The translations under genes and the position numbers were made by a program. A model generated the notes under the pieces. The model saw nothing but the letters and a program-made list of their open reading frames with translations, ran no database searches and was not told the DNA's origin. From the NCBI GenBank assembly GCA_030549775.1, contig CM060174.1, positions 23,548,693 to 23,612,692 on the forward strand: a DNA stretch of 64,000 bases, written 5' to 3'. Below are positions 35,250 to 46,589 of this stretch, piece by piece. This stretch comes from Tamarix chinensis (Eukaryota > Streptophyta > Magnoliopsida > Caryophyllales > Tamaricaceae). Positions within the stretch are counted from its first letter, which is position 1; each line of letters starts with the position of its first letter.

Positions 35250-35905
35250 TCAATTCCTTAATTCATAAGAATAAACGAAATACAATGAGCATATATATAT
35301 ATATGGTATAAACAATATAAGTAACAAATAAAGTATAATATTGATGGAGAATGTCATTACCTCTTTAGTAGTGAGGCGTATCTTATCCGTAGGCCAAGAC
35401 ACGAAGCTTCCATGAGCTTCTAGCATTATGGCTACCTCATTGGCTTCTTTATAACAAGGCAAGGGTACATTGCCAATGATTAGAGTGTTAATACTTACTA
35501 GCCTTGTATTTAGGGCCAAGTTATACCCATAGACTATTTGTGTTTGGGTATTATGATTGATGTGTACCCTTCCTTTTGCTAAAAAAGTTAAAATGTCATT
35601 CGCTAACAAGTCACATTTACGTAAACCCTGAAATAAAATATTACACATTATTAATTATTTATGACACCAAATACATTTAACAACAACTCATATTTTGTAA
35701 TGCTTACCTTGAGAAGGGAAGAATGACGTGCATCAGCTTCACAACTATCTCTAATGATATTTACATTGAGTATGTGAAGTTGATCATATTCAAATAAATC
35801 AGATGGTTATTAACCTTGAGATTTGATAAATAACAACTCTTTCTCCATTGTTGCCACTTGTTCAAATGCTATGTTTCATTTCTAGGTGAGGATAACCACT
35901 TGCTC
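35250..35905 (-). pseudogene. CACTA second ORF, C-terminal part (DUF8039-like)
   Basis: The minus strand encodes LAKGRVHINHNTQTQIVYGY, then VSINTLIIGNVPLPCY, ANEVAIMLEAHGSFVSWPTD. This matches the domain that ends the second ORF of many plant CACTA elements (usual form: VAEGIV...IHG...V.VD.V...LP.P......T..EA.GSF..WP). Upstream, a heptad-like EQVATMEKELLFIKSQG stretch (about 35,820-35,880) suggests a coiled coil. The rest of the ORF continues beyond the inserted LTR, at 41,130-42,310. The protein is thought to be TNPA-like and to bind subterminal repeats; that role is inference from the superfamily. Confidence 0.7.
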
Positions 35906-36928
35906 ATTGGTGTTGTAATATCCCAAAATCCTAATTTCCGAAATTATGGCCAAATAAGGAATTATTAGGAAAATTGATTATTAAAATTTATTTACTTAAA
36001 ATGTAGAGAGTTAATTGAGATAGATTAAGAGGAAAATAATAAAGAATTTAATTGGAAGAAATTTTGGGTATTTCTCTAATTAGCATGGAGGTTAAGGAAA
36101 TTTATCCAAAATAGCCTAACTAATTTAGAAATGGATTTAATTATTATAATTAAAATAATTATTATTAAAATTATATATATAAATTAATTATATAAATAAA
36201 CAAATACCCAAATACCTCCAACCCAACCATTTTATCATTTCTCCATTTTTCCTTTTTCCTTTTCTTCTTTCTTTTCTCTTTTTTTTCCTTCCTCCTCCTT
36301 AACTTTTTTTTCTTTTCTTTCTCCCCCCCGGACTGGGCCGGCCTGCGCAGCCCTGACCCCCTCCCCGCCTCTCCTTCCTTCTTCTCGCCCGCGGCCCAGC
36401 GCCGTGCGACGCCAACCCCCGGGCGCTGCGTTTTGCCCTCAGCACCGTCGAAACGCCGCGTCACGCTAAACGACCTTATGACCGTTGCCAGCCTACGACG
36501 CGACGCGACATTTTCCTCCCACAATCCTAAAAACGCCGCGTGTTGTTTTAAAACTTTATAACGCCGGCCGAACCGCCCCCTCTCTCCTTTCTTTCTTTTC
36601 CCTGGACCGACCGGTCCACCCCGCCCTGTCTTCTTCCCCGACCTGCACGCCGACCTGCAACTCGACTTGCAGCCCCGAATCTCGCCAGCAGCCACCAACT
36701 CAGCGCCGACCGTCCTCCCCTGCCCTTCCCTATCATTTTCTTTCTCTTTTTGACCCTGACCAAGTCCCTCTCTCTCTTTCCCGCGTGCCCACCTATTTCC
36801 CTTTTCCTCTCCCCTTCCCCGACCCAGCCTGCCATGGCAGGACCTGCACCACCTGCCACCGGCCGGCCACCTGCACACCTGCCTCGCACGCCTCCTTCTC
36901 CCCTTGTCGTCTTCCCCTTCCAATTGCC

Positions 36929-36936
36929 TATAAATA
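36929..36936 (+). promoter_or_regulatory. TATA box of the LTR in the CACTA element
   Basis: TATAAATA followed by a CCCC run, 1,015 bases into the LTR, at the same relative place as in its two relatives. Confidence 0.75.
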
Positions 36937-37596
36937 CCCCCCATTGGTAGCCCCAATCAGCTCCCTTTTCGTTTTTTTTTGCCTCGAAACCCTGCCCCTC
37001 CGCTGTCTCAAAAAGACGGGCTTTTCGCCGTCACCGGAGACATCCGCCACCACCTCTGGCCATCGTTACCATCCCTGCACCTCCCTCGACAAAACCAAGC
37101 CACCACCACCCTCCGCCTTGCCCTGCACGTGCCGCCTTCGCCGTGCAAAGTTCCTATCCCGAAAACCACCACTTCCAGCCCGTCGCCGCCTTGCGCCACC
37201 TTCTGCCGCCTCCTCCGCCCTACCAGCCACCCTTCCACCCTCCAAAATGCCCAGCAGACCTCCCTCTACCTTTCCCTGCCTTCAACTTCCCCTGCCTCCC
37301 TCTCCTCCTTCTTCCCTCATCTTTCACCTCTCTCCACCACCCTCGGCCGCCGCCGTCGCCGCTGCGCGCCGCCGCCCCTTGCCACGCCACCACCCTCACT
37401 CCACTCCCCTTCACCTGCTGCTTCTCCCCCACCTCAAAATTCTCTTTTCCTCCTGCCATCCAGCCCCCACCTTGATCTTTTCCCTTCACTTCCTCCTCCA
37501 CCGCCGGACCACCACCGACCCTAGGTGGTTCTTCACTCATCCAAACCCTAATATCCCTTTTGTATAACTACTACTATTTTCTACCAATATTAATAC

Positions 37597-37629
<33 letters not shown>

Positions 37630-37895
37630 GATTATTTCTTTCATTACTATTACTATTATTATTATTATTATTATCATTATTATCATTATTATTGTCTCTA
37701 TTATTAATGTCTTATTTTATTACTAATACTAACATCCCTTTTGAACCCTAACTTTTATTATACTTAACTTTAATCTTAATTCTTATAATTGTTAGTATTA
37801 ACATTATTAATAATATTACTATTATTACTTCTATTATCCTTACTATGGTTATTATTATTATTGCTTAACCTTACTTGGTTGTACTATTGTTATTA

Positions 37896-37948
<53 letters not shown>

Positions 37949-38146
37949 CTTAACACATTTATCACTATTGTTAATAATAATACTACTTTTGTTCTTATCC
38001 ATGTTACTTAACTTAAGCTAGCAAATATCATGTGGTTGTTAACTAAGAAGAGTACTTGAACCTTATTACCATACCATTTAACATTAACCCTAACCTCATT
38101 ACTATGACACTATTATTAGCCATTACTATTATCACTATTAGTAGTC

Positions 38147-38195
<49 letters not shown>

Positions 38196-38200
38196 CACTA
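37597..38200 (+). repeat. ATT-rich microsatellite cluster
   Basis: Three long ATT runs (about 37,597-37,680, 37,885-37,946, 38,146-38,196) in sequence otherwise made of ATTACTATT-like variants. It occupies the same position in the leader as 5,280-5,720. Confidence 0.9.
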
Positions 38201-38460
38201 TTTTACTATGACTAGTGAACACTAGTATTATAAGAATGGAACTAATGGGATTAATAAAATAAGTGTAATAATAAGTATCATAAATAACTATATTTTGACT
38301 ACTAATATTTAGTATACTAATTCTAAGGTAAAAACCCTAGTTTTTGTATAAAACCCTTTTTAGTAATAAAAACCCTAACCTTAAACTAGAATGAGAATTG
38401 GTAGTAATTATAAGGGAAACTAATACTTAGCATTTTCCCCATTTATAGGTAACCCCGACC

Positions 38461-38520
38461 AAAGCCCTAAGGAGTTAGAGGAGCGTGCTCCAAGCCCGGC
38501 GTTGCCTTAGGTAAGGACGA
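38461..38520 (+). promoter_or_regulatory. Conserved LTR leader block with splice-donor consensus (copy)
   Basis: AAAGCCCTAAGGAG, then GAGCGTGCTCCAAG and CTTAGGTAAGG. The palindrome centre has A to G relative to 5,821-5,880, while the AG|GTAAGG end is unchanged. Confidence 0.6.
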
Positions 38521-38769
38521 AACTAATGGCCTTGTGCTATGTGTGACGTGGATGTGTTGAATGTTGTGTATGTCATGCTATGCTATGTATTATATGATTT
38601 GTGTATAACTTGTCTTATGTGTAGCGCAGCTTGGAGATTGAGGTATGTTGTATGTGCTTCCGAAATATGAGCATGACATTTATATGTATGATGTTTATGA
38701 TGTAATATGTTATGGCCCACTAGGACATGCATGTTAAGATAAATGGTAATATGAGCTGGGAACCATCAT

Positions 38770-39500
38770 GGGAGTCTTGAAGTTTGTATGGTGGTATTAG
38801 GGTTTGTATGGTGGCATAAATGTTCTATGGTGATACTAATGATTTCATAGTGGTATTAATGGCTTACGGTGGTATTGTGATTTTATGGAGGTATTACTGT
38901 TGTATGGTGGTATTTGTGATTTATGGAGGTATTAATGTTGTATGGTGGTATTAGGGTTTGTATGGTGGTATTAGGGTTTGCATGGTGGTATTTGTGTTTT
39001 TATGGAGGTATTACTGTTGTATGGTGGTATTTGTGATTTATGGAGGTATTAATGTTGTATGGTGGTATTAGGGTTTGTATGGTGGTATTAGGGTTTGCAT
39101 GGTGGTATTAGGGTTTGTATGGTGGCATAAATGTTCGCATGGTGGTACTAATGATTTCATAGTGGTATTAATGGCTTATGGTGGTATTCGGGTTCGTATG
39201 GTGGTATTGTGATTTTATGGAGGTATTAATGTTGTATGGTGGTATTTGTGATTTTATGGAGGTATTAATGTTGTATGGTGGTATTTGTGATTTTATGGAG
39301 GTAATGATGTTGTATGGTGGTCTTAGGGTTTGTATGGTGGTATTAGGGTTTGCACGGTGGTATTAGGGTTTGTACGGTGGTATTAATATTCATACGGCGG
39401 TATTAATGATTGTATAGTGGTATTAATGACTTATGGTGGTATTAGGGTTTACATGGTGGTGTTATGGGTTGTATGGTGGTATTAATGTTGGTATGGCGGT
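38770..39500 (+). repeat. Degenerate 20-bp repeats, TATGGTGGTATTAGGGTTTG
   Basis: Dozens of units sharing TATGGTGGTATT with variable tails (AGGGTTTG, TGTGATTTATGGAGG, AATGTTG). They form higher-order blocks, e.g. the segment at 38,880-38,970 repeats at 39,000-39,085. A related unit, CCATGCAAACCCTAACTC on the other strand, fills 53,240-53,470 in the sister LTR. Confidence 0.85.
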
Positions 39501-39899
39501 ATTAGGGTTTTGCATGGGAGTTAATGATCGTATGGAATCAGAGTTTGGAGTGATTAACTCTGGGGCGTTGTGACTAAGTCGGGATGGAGTAACCAATCGT
39601 GTTTATTGAGGACAATTAAGGTTTGGAATGGCTAAGTATGGTGGTTATGGTAAAATAGGGATAAGAGTGGCTAACCACGGTTGATGTGGACAACTAGGGT
39701 TGGTTATGGCTGCTTAGAGTTGTTCGGTGTTATCATGTGTACCCATTGCTTGAAGGGTAGTTATGTATATGAGATTTTATTAGTTGTGTCGAGTACAGTA
39801 TGAAGAGAATGATTTATGCATGTCAAGGGTGATGTGTGATTCAATAAGACACGGATAAGACACTAATAACGTAAAGCGAAAGACTGTTGAGTCGAGCCT

Positions 39900-40270
39900 T
39901 GTGCGTTTCGTTCCGGTCCACCGGCTATAATAGTGGTCAGAGGCATTTTGCCCTGTGCGTTTCGTTCCGGTCCACCGGCTATAATAGTGGTCAGAGGCAT
40001 TTTGCCCTGTACGTTTCATTCCGGTCCACCGGCTATAATAGTGGTCAGAGGCATTTTGCCCTGTGCGTTTCGTTCCGGTCCACCGGCTATAATAGTGGTC
40101 AGAGGCATTTTGCCCTGTGCGTTTCGTTCCGGTCCACCGGCTATAATAGTGGTCAGAGGCATTTTGCCCTGTGCGTTTCGTTCCGGTCCACCGGCTATAA
40201 TAGTGGTCAGAGGCGTTCCGCCCTGTGCGTTTATTTTCGGACCACCGGCTATAATAGTGGGGGATCTCGG
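39900..40270 (+). repeat. 54-bp tandem array in the LTR minisatellite
   Basis: Six near-identical 54-base units containing TTCCGGTCCACCGGCTATAA, TAGTGGTCAGAGGCATTTTG and CCCTGTGCGTTTC. A seventh, variant unit ends at 40,260, and two lone units follow near 40,345-40,435. The array expands the first triplet of the two-triplet layout of the other LTRs. Because 54 is divisible by three, open frames run through it (39,887-40,525, 212 residues; 39,933-40,289). Confidence 0.95.
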
Positions 40271-40975
40271 CTCGATAGACCCAAAGTAAATAAGTTAAAC
40301 CATGGGAAAAATACTAAGCACCTACAGTGGAACACCATGTTGAGGCGGGGCCAGTCCGGTCCATCGATTAGAATAGTGGTCAGTGGCGTTCTGCCCTGTG
40401 TTTTTATTTTCGGTTCACCGGCTATAATAGTGGGGTCCCCGTGCTCAAATGGATTATTGAAGAATGCGTGGAATGGACTTATTTCATTAATGAGAATACA
40501 GAATAAGACATCAGAAAGTGATTAGATCTATTCATGCATGTCATCGTATGTTATTTATGTGTTGAATGTGGGTCTTGCGTGCTATGTGTGCTATGTGGTA
40601 TGATTGTATGCTTGGCCTTAGCGCACCAGCGCCCTTACTCAGTATTGGACCCGTACTGATACTACACTGATTGAATGGGTCCTGTGATGATCCATCAATG
40701 GTGGGGAGCAGACCTCCTATGCAGGTTTGATCGGTTACAATTGTGGGGTGGAAGGCTTGGCTTGAGTGAGTAGGCGATCCGGATATTGGTCACTTGGGAT
40801 CTGTTTTATTGGCTATATTTTGTACTATGCTCCTTGCTTTGAAACCGTACTCTAAGTTGTATTCCTAAATGATATTTTAACTGTTGTTGACTCGTGGTTT
40901 TCGTGAATGGTCTATGTTAACTATGGACCTATGTTTTGATGACTCTTACTTAATGATTGTTTAGTTTAGCCTTAG

Positions 40976-41021
40976 CATTTAGTATCGGAACGGTAGGAGT
41001 GAACCGGTCTGGTACTAAGTG
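40976..41021 (+). other. Conserved LTR stem-loop (copy)
   Basis: Arms CATTTAGTATC and GGTACTAAGTG pair with G-T wobbles in place of two Watson-Crick pairs, 100 bases from the LTR end. Confidence 0.55.
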
Positions 41022-41129
41022 TGGCGGTAATACCCCCAAGTTTATGGTTTTAATTCTTTCGCTTCCGCTAAAAATTTTGTCTTAAATGAAATTTTTCAGT
41101 AGTAAATTTGGGGGTGTTACAGGTGCTAT

Positions 41130-42310
41130 GAGAATCATGAGATCAAGCACACATGCTCGTTCTCGTAAACCCTAATCAAAGACCCTTGTGTCTTCTGGGG
41201 TGTTATACAATTCCTATAGTCTATGACACAATGTTTCATTGGTCCATACTCTCCACAAAATTGGACGTTTCAAGTTCCTTCTATAATATATGCAATATAT
41301 TTGAATTTAAAATATAGGAAGAAAAATAATATAATAGTTTTCTCAAAGAAAACTTAGTAGGGTTAGGGATATCTACAAACTTATATATTTTTTTTGCAAC
41401 AACTTTTACATCTTCATTAAGATATCCATCTTTTGTTGCTCTAGCCTTCTTCCATAATGTACCAATATTGATGGATAAACTACATAGATCCAAGTCTTGG
41501 TCTATGAGTTGTAAATCAAAAATAAATCTTACAATAAGAATATTATTATAACATTAGACTTGAACATTTAAATAAATAAATCAAAATCTCATACCAACTC
41601 TTCTTTAAGACCTGCATAGCCTTTGCGAGCCATATTATGCCGATACTTATCTACTTAGCAATCTCTTTATATTTGGCACTTTTCTCCTATGTTACAAGCC
41701 AAAATGTTAACTCATAGTTATTTAAATATCAATAAAATATTTTTAATCAAAAAGTTTAATTGTTATCTAATAAATACATTCAAATCCTCTGCAAGACCAT
41801 ATGTAATAAATTAGTTCCAACTATCTTGATCAATGAAACCATAACGTTTGGGTGGGTTTGGGTATAGAGAGTCATCCCTCTTTCTATACATCATAGATGC
41901 TCACTATAATGCCTAAGAAGTATTTTCTTCCTCATCTCCACGACTTTGAACACTCTCTGTAAAATAAGACATATATATGTATACCGATGTTAATGTATTG
42001 AAATTAATAACACTTGACATATAAAAATAATTTAAAAAACATCATATTTACCATGATTTCATGCCAATCATACTCCTTGTGACCCTTCGGAACATTATTC
42101 TAATTATTATAGGAAATAGGAATACGATTACGCGTGACGAGTGAAATATATGTCAGAAATATGTCTGCATATGGGTCCATAGGAAGATAATAAGTATTCC
42201 ATCCCAATGTAACTTATTCTCCTCTATTTCACATGTTGGTGATGATTATCATAACAGTAGGTCCTCTCTTCCCTTCTTCATCACTACTATCCCTATCAAC
42301 TTTTTTATTG
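41130..42310 (-). pseudogene. CACTA second ORF, N-terminal and middle part
   Basis: Minus strand, high to low coordinates: RNRIPISYNN then NNVPKGHKEYDW (about 42,060-42,170), matching the VP..Y..W..VP...KE..W block of plant CACTA second ORFs; YGFIDQDSWN (about 41,800-41,850), the usual FIDQD.W motif; and SLSINIGTLWKKARATKDGY and NEDVKVVAKKIYKFVD (41,281-41,493), matching the LWKKAR..K.G...ED...VA.KI block. Stops separate the parts. The DUF8039-like end lies beyond the inserted LTR, at 35,250. Confidence 0.7.
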
Positions 42311-42639
42311 GCCATATATCTATTAAATATCAATCAATAAGTTATGTTAGAATGTTATGTAATTACCCTTGTGAACTAAATTATTTTTTAACACAATATA
42401 TATTTAATGAATATATAAAAAAAATGCATTTTAAAAAAAGCACACATATCATATGTTACAATATTATTACCTTTATTGCTTTCTTTTTCTTCTTTTTTTC
42501 CCTTGTTTTTGGATTGGTTTCATGATCTGATATATATATTACTATATGATGATCATCACTGACATATATTTTCACCTCATTAATGTCAACATTATCATCA
42601 TTCAATGATTGAGTTGCTTGCATAGTTGAGACTCACTCT

Positions 42640-42970
42640 TTTTGCTAATTGGCATCATTTTCATCATTGCATTCATTGGCATTTTTTTTTTCATAAACAG
42701 TACCACATACAATCTCTTATTCAAAAGATCAGTGACAAAGTATGCTTGTGTTGCATATGAGGCCAAGATGAATGGGTCTTGTTTATGCCCTTCCCTATTG
42801 AGAACTACTAATGTGAATCTATCTTTATATCTAACCCCATAGCTATTATCAACCCATCTGTAGCTAAATATAGGGACTTTTAATATAGTGTAATCTAACT
42901 TCCATATCTACTCAATCACACCATAATAATTCATATCTGCACAGGTTGGATTCTTGTCCTTCGCACTAGC
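42640..42970 (-). pseudogene. CACTA DUF4216-like segment
   Basis: The minus strand reads YGVRYKDRFTLVVLN, then KQDPFILASYATQAYFVTDL and LNKRLYVVLFMKKK. It resembles the DUF4216 domain (PFI.A.QA.QVFYV.D..NK.W.VV), which lies between TNP2 and the second ORF in many plant CACTA elements. Function unknown in the family. It is degenerate. Confidence 0.7.
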
Positions 42971-43009
42971 AACATGCATTGCCTCAGCCACTAAAGTCTC
43001 CTAACTGTT

Positions 43010-44670
43010 CTGCATTCTGCTGTTCTCATCTTATTGTTTCATATAAAAAGTGTAACCATTGATGGCATAATAGGTATATGAGAAGATTTCATAATGGGGA
43101 TTTTTGAGACAACTAATGTAGGGTTTTAGAAATTAAAGTTGGGAAATGTCTAATGAGTGGGATGATTCAATCTCTTAGCCAATCGAAAAAGGAAAGATTA
43201 TGTTGATCGATTATCCATTTCTTAATCTCTAATGGATTTTCATTCCTTACCAAAAGCATATGTTCTTCAATATACGACCGAACATCATCAATGTTGTGTA
43301 ATACATATAGATTTGCTTTATGGAACATGTCACGATCTGCATGACCAGATTGTTTACCCCTAATAACTTATCCTTCAATTTTCCCTACATCTCAAGACTT
43401 AGGACTACCAAGAGCTTTAGTATTTGACAAGTACTTAGTGCAAAATTTAATTACCTCTTCTACAAGGTAACTCTCAACAATACATCATTCTGGCCGATAA
43501 TAATTATTCACATAACCTTTTAACAACTTCATGAAGCACTCAAATAGGCACATCCAGTGCCCATGAACAGGTCCTAACCTTTTTATCTCATAAACTAAAT
43601 GAACAGTTAGATGTATCATAATGTCAAAGAATGAGGTTGGAAAGTACATTTCAATATGGCATAAAGTAATCACAATCCCTCATTTCAAGGCATCCAAACA
43701 TTCAAGATGTACAACTTTGGAGTAGATTATGGTAAAGAGCCAACAAATCCTCGTGATAGAAATTTGAACACACTTCTGCAAAATTTCACATTACGCTATT
43801 GGCAACAAGTGCTTCATCAAAATATAACAATCATGAGACTTTATGTTAATTAGTTTCAACTCTTTTATCGACATGTGCCTTCTAACATTTAAAGGATACC
43901 CTTCTAAAATCTTAACCCCATTAAACAATTCACAAAATATAATTTTCTCTTTTCAAGAGAGTGTATGACATGCTGGTGGTAAATATATTCTTCTACCATT
44001 ATCTTGTAGTGCCAGTTCCTTTCTAATACCCATTTCTTCCATATCCATTTGAGCATTAATGCCATATTTAGTCTTTTGTAGAGCATTGATAACATGTCTC
44101 ACATACAAAGATTCTCAATAATGAACATCGGAGAATATAGACATCTTCTTCCATCCAACTGATGGAGGCTTATCTTTATTCTTCTTCCCAAACTTAACAC
44201 TCAAATGTTTTATCCTCAAATACACTTGTCAACACGTCAATCTGATTGGTACTGGCCCTTCCTTCGGGAAGCCATTGAAAGCTTTCCTTTGCTTACAATA
44301 ATGATAATTATTCGGTAAAAATCTACAATACTCAAGAAAAATAGTTTGCCATCCATGTGTCACATGAAAAAGGAAAAAAATCTCTTCACATATCAGGCAT
44401 GGATAATGGCCTTTCATCCTATAACTTGACAAGTTACCATAAGTCAAAAAATCATTTATAGTATAGAATAACATTGCTCTCAAAGTAAAATTTTATTTAC
44501 CATATGCATCAAATACTTCAACATCCATGTCTCACAAGAACTTGAAATCATCAATCATAGGCACCAAATAAACATCAATATCATTCCCCGATTTGTTTCA
44601 CCTAGAAATAAATAAAGACAACATCATATACATGTGTTTCATGTAAAGCCACGGACATAGATTGCATATA
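43010..44670 (-). pseudogene. TNP2-type CACTA transposase, C-terminal two thirds
   Basis: Minus-strand blocks in family order: CPWLYMKHMYMMLSLFISR (44,598-44,660; family PPWLCMK...MLSLLI.GP); NDIDVYLVPMIDDFKFL (about 44,520-44,585); FYTINDFLTYGNLSSYRMKG and CRFLPNNYHYCKQRKAFNG (44,260-44,460); then DUF4218: ITLCHIEMYFPTSFFDIMIH, LVYEIKRLGPVHGHWM and LKGYVNNYYRPE (43,485-43,673); then YVLHNIDDVRSYIEEHM (about 43,250-43,310). The protein would cut at the CACTA ends. Internal stops and frame shifts mark it as dead. The N-terminal third lies at 45,655-46,586 beyond an intervening segment. Confidence 0.88.
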
Positions 44671-44689
44671 ATGAAATGAACCCCCAAAT

Positions 44690-45640
44690 GGGGTTTGAGA
44701 AAAACGCAATAACAGCCGCAATAACAACCAAACAGAGATGGGGTTAGGGTGATCATGACTGCTTGACCTAAATCCTCCAAACAGAGAATAACAGGTTTGT
44801 CGGAATCCTGACAATAAATGATACAAATCTTAAGAATTAAGTAGAGAGCTTTATTTCACAAACTGAAATATTAGTCGACCAAGTTGTCCTTTTAACATCA
44901 AGATCAAAGCTTTATATAGGGCAACAACTAGCCAAGAATTAATGGGAGTCGAACGTTAGACAACGATCAAGAAGGAGGAGCGATAGAGTGGATTAATGGT
45001 GGACATTCCTCATTGATGGTGAGCGACGAAGAAGGTGGTATTCTGGGGAGTAGTAAACGATGGAGGGGGACGACCGAAGGAAGGGGAAGACTCGGTTGAG
45101 AATGAAGGAGCGGCTTTAAATCCGCATTTGACCTGACGGGTATGTGTGGGTTTTGGGCCTTGGGTTCTTAATTTTGTCCCTTCTTTTTGGGCTTTAAGGT
45201 CGAGAATGGTGGGGTTTTTTTGACTTGGGTTGTGGTAAGATTAAAGGCTGATTTGGGGAATTGTAGGGGGCTTAATGACGGTTTAGGTAAGTCCTAATTT
45301 GACGAGCTGCTTAATACCCTTTCTACAAGTTAATAAAATAAATAAACAAAACAAAATAATAATAATAAAATTTTGCTAATTGACCACTAATGCCATTATT
45401 ATTGCTAATAATCTTAAAACTCGAATATTTATTCTCATCAACAGAATCCCGTTTCTTTATAGCAATAGTCTTGGATCCTTTTCTCCGCTTTCTTGGTTAA
45501 TTTGTCAATTTACTTGATTATCCTGCAAAAAAAATACAAAGATAATTAATTATTTTCAAAATATTATTGACGTTTTTCTTGCCAAGGGTGCTAAGAGTAT
45601 TTGGGGTTTCATCATATAACCAAAATCACCATACATATAT
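44690..45640. other. Segment splitting the TNP2 gene, origin unknown
   Basis: The TNP2 reading stops at about 45,650 and resumes at about 44,670, with the expected short block between them missing. The 950 bases in between are less AT-rich (44,900-45,300 especially) and match no element I know. Notable parts: CTCTGTTTGG on the minus strand near 44,730-44,785, a TTTTTTTTGCAG-type splice-acceptor sequence (minus, about 45,523-45,534) and an A-rich tail-like stretch at 45,330-45,365 on the plus strand. Candidates are an insertion, a captured host-gene fragment or an intron. Confidence 0.5.
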
Positions 45641-45654
45641 TGTAGGTGCCTTGA

Positions 45655-46586
45655 TTGTGCATATTAATTCTATCCATAGAAATTGCAAGACGCATGTTTC
45701 TTGCTTCTTTACCAAATTCAAGGAATAAGCCATCAATTGTCATCCATTGTGGAGAGTCAGATGGATATCTAAGAAGCCCATCATCTATCTTCTCATTATC
45801 ATGCTATCTCAAGTTCATGGACATCATTATACATCCACCTAAATCTTGGTATATTAGGAAAATACCATAACAACTTATTGGCACCTTATTCTTCTTGTGT
45901 TGGGGTGCTTTGCATTCAGGATTAGGGTAACCATCCCAAGATGCATTCTCATTGCAAAATAATATATAATCATTAGGGCATGCATGTATCTTCTCATAAT
46001 TCATACCCATAGATGGAAGAATCTTCTTCATTTCATAGGTACGATTAGGTTGAACGTTATCATTTGGAAGCATATCCTTTACAAGTGTCAATAATTTCGT
46101 GAAGCTCTTATCACTCCATTTGTTATATGACTTTAAGTTGTAAAACCTTAAAGTAGTAGATTATTGAGTAAATATCTTACAATCATCGTACAAAGGTTTC
46201 TTTGAATCACTCACTAATTTCTTGAACATTTTTAGATAATCCCAAACATTTTACTCAACCTTTCGACTCATCTCATCTAACGAATCTCCCTTATAGTTCT
46301 CAAATAACGATACCCTACTTTCCCCCCGAACTTCCTCATTATTATATTTAGACTCTGTCTCACTATGCCATATCCAAAGAGTGTAACTTGTATCAATTCT
46401 TTACACAAACAAATGATCTCTCAAATCATTAGCATTGACATGTTGAATATAAGCTCTATTCAAACAAGGATAGACTATTCTACTAGAGTCCCGAGCATGT
46501 TAAACTACAAACTTAATTAAAAAAAACTCCACTCCTTTTTTATATTCTATGGATAAACGATTTGTAAACAACCATTTCCGATCCAT
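45655..46586 (-). pseudogene. TNP2-type CACTA transposase, N-terminal third
   Basis: The likely start is the minus-strand ATG at 46,586, giving MDRKWLFTNRLSIEYKKGVE, close to the usual MDKSWM...R.S.EY..GV..F start of TNP2. Then come LRDHLFV and YTLWIWHSE (46,350-46,450), KKPLYDDCKIFTQ (about 46,160-46,200), LKSYNKWSDKSFTKLLTLVK (46,070-46,135) and MLPNDNVQPNRTYEMKKIL, YEKIHACPNDYILFCNENA (45,940-46,080), all in family order. It ends with DSPQWMTIDGLFLEFGKEAR (45,690-45,750). Stops are few but present. Confidence 0.88.
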
Positions 46587-46589
46587 AGT

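Larger units (their letters stand above)
35914..41121 (+). mobile_element. 5.2-kb solo LTR inside the CACTA element
   Basis: It starts TGTAATATCCC and ends GGGGGTGTTACA. Flanking 5-mers GGTGT (35,909-35,913) and GGTGC (41,122-41,126) are a TSD with one change. Contents in order: AT-rich U3, TATA box (36,929), a long GC/CT-rich leader (36,300-37,540), ATT microsatellites, the conserved donor block (38,461-38,520), GGTGGTATTAGGGTTTG-type repeats (38,770-39,500), a 54-bp array (39,900-40,270) and the stem-loop (40,976-41,021). No retrotransposon protein is encoded. It splits the CACTA second ORF. Confidence 0.9.

Noticed and set aside
36485..37567. 360-residue plus-strand open frame, proline- and serine-rich, and its 261-residue minus-strand counterpart at 36,171-36,956
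   Set aside because: Both lie in the CT-rich leader of an LTR. The composition removes stop codons in several frames at once, frames overlap on both strands, no domain is recognisable, and the sister LTRs (4,050-5,060; 54,560-55,680) do not keep the frame.
39780..40019. Minus-strand frame with repeated TGTKRTGQNASDHYYSRW
   Set aside because: Complement of the 54-bp array; no independent support.
39887..40525. 212-residue repeat protein
   Set aside because: It is the 54-bp tandem array read in a frame that happens to lack stops; an overlapping frame is equally open, and no start context or conserved flank supports translation.
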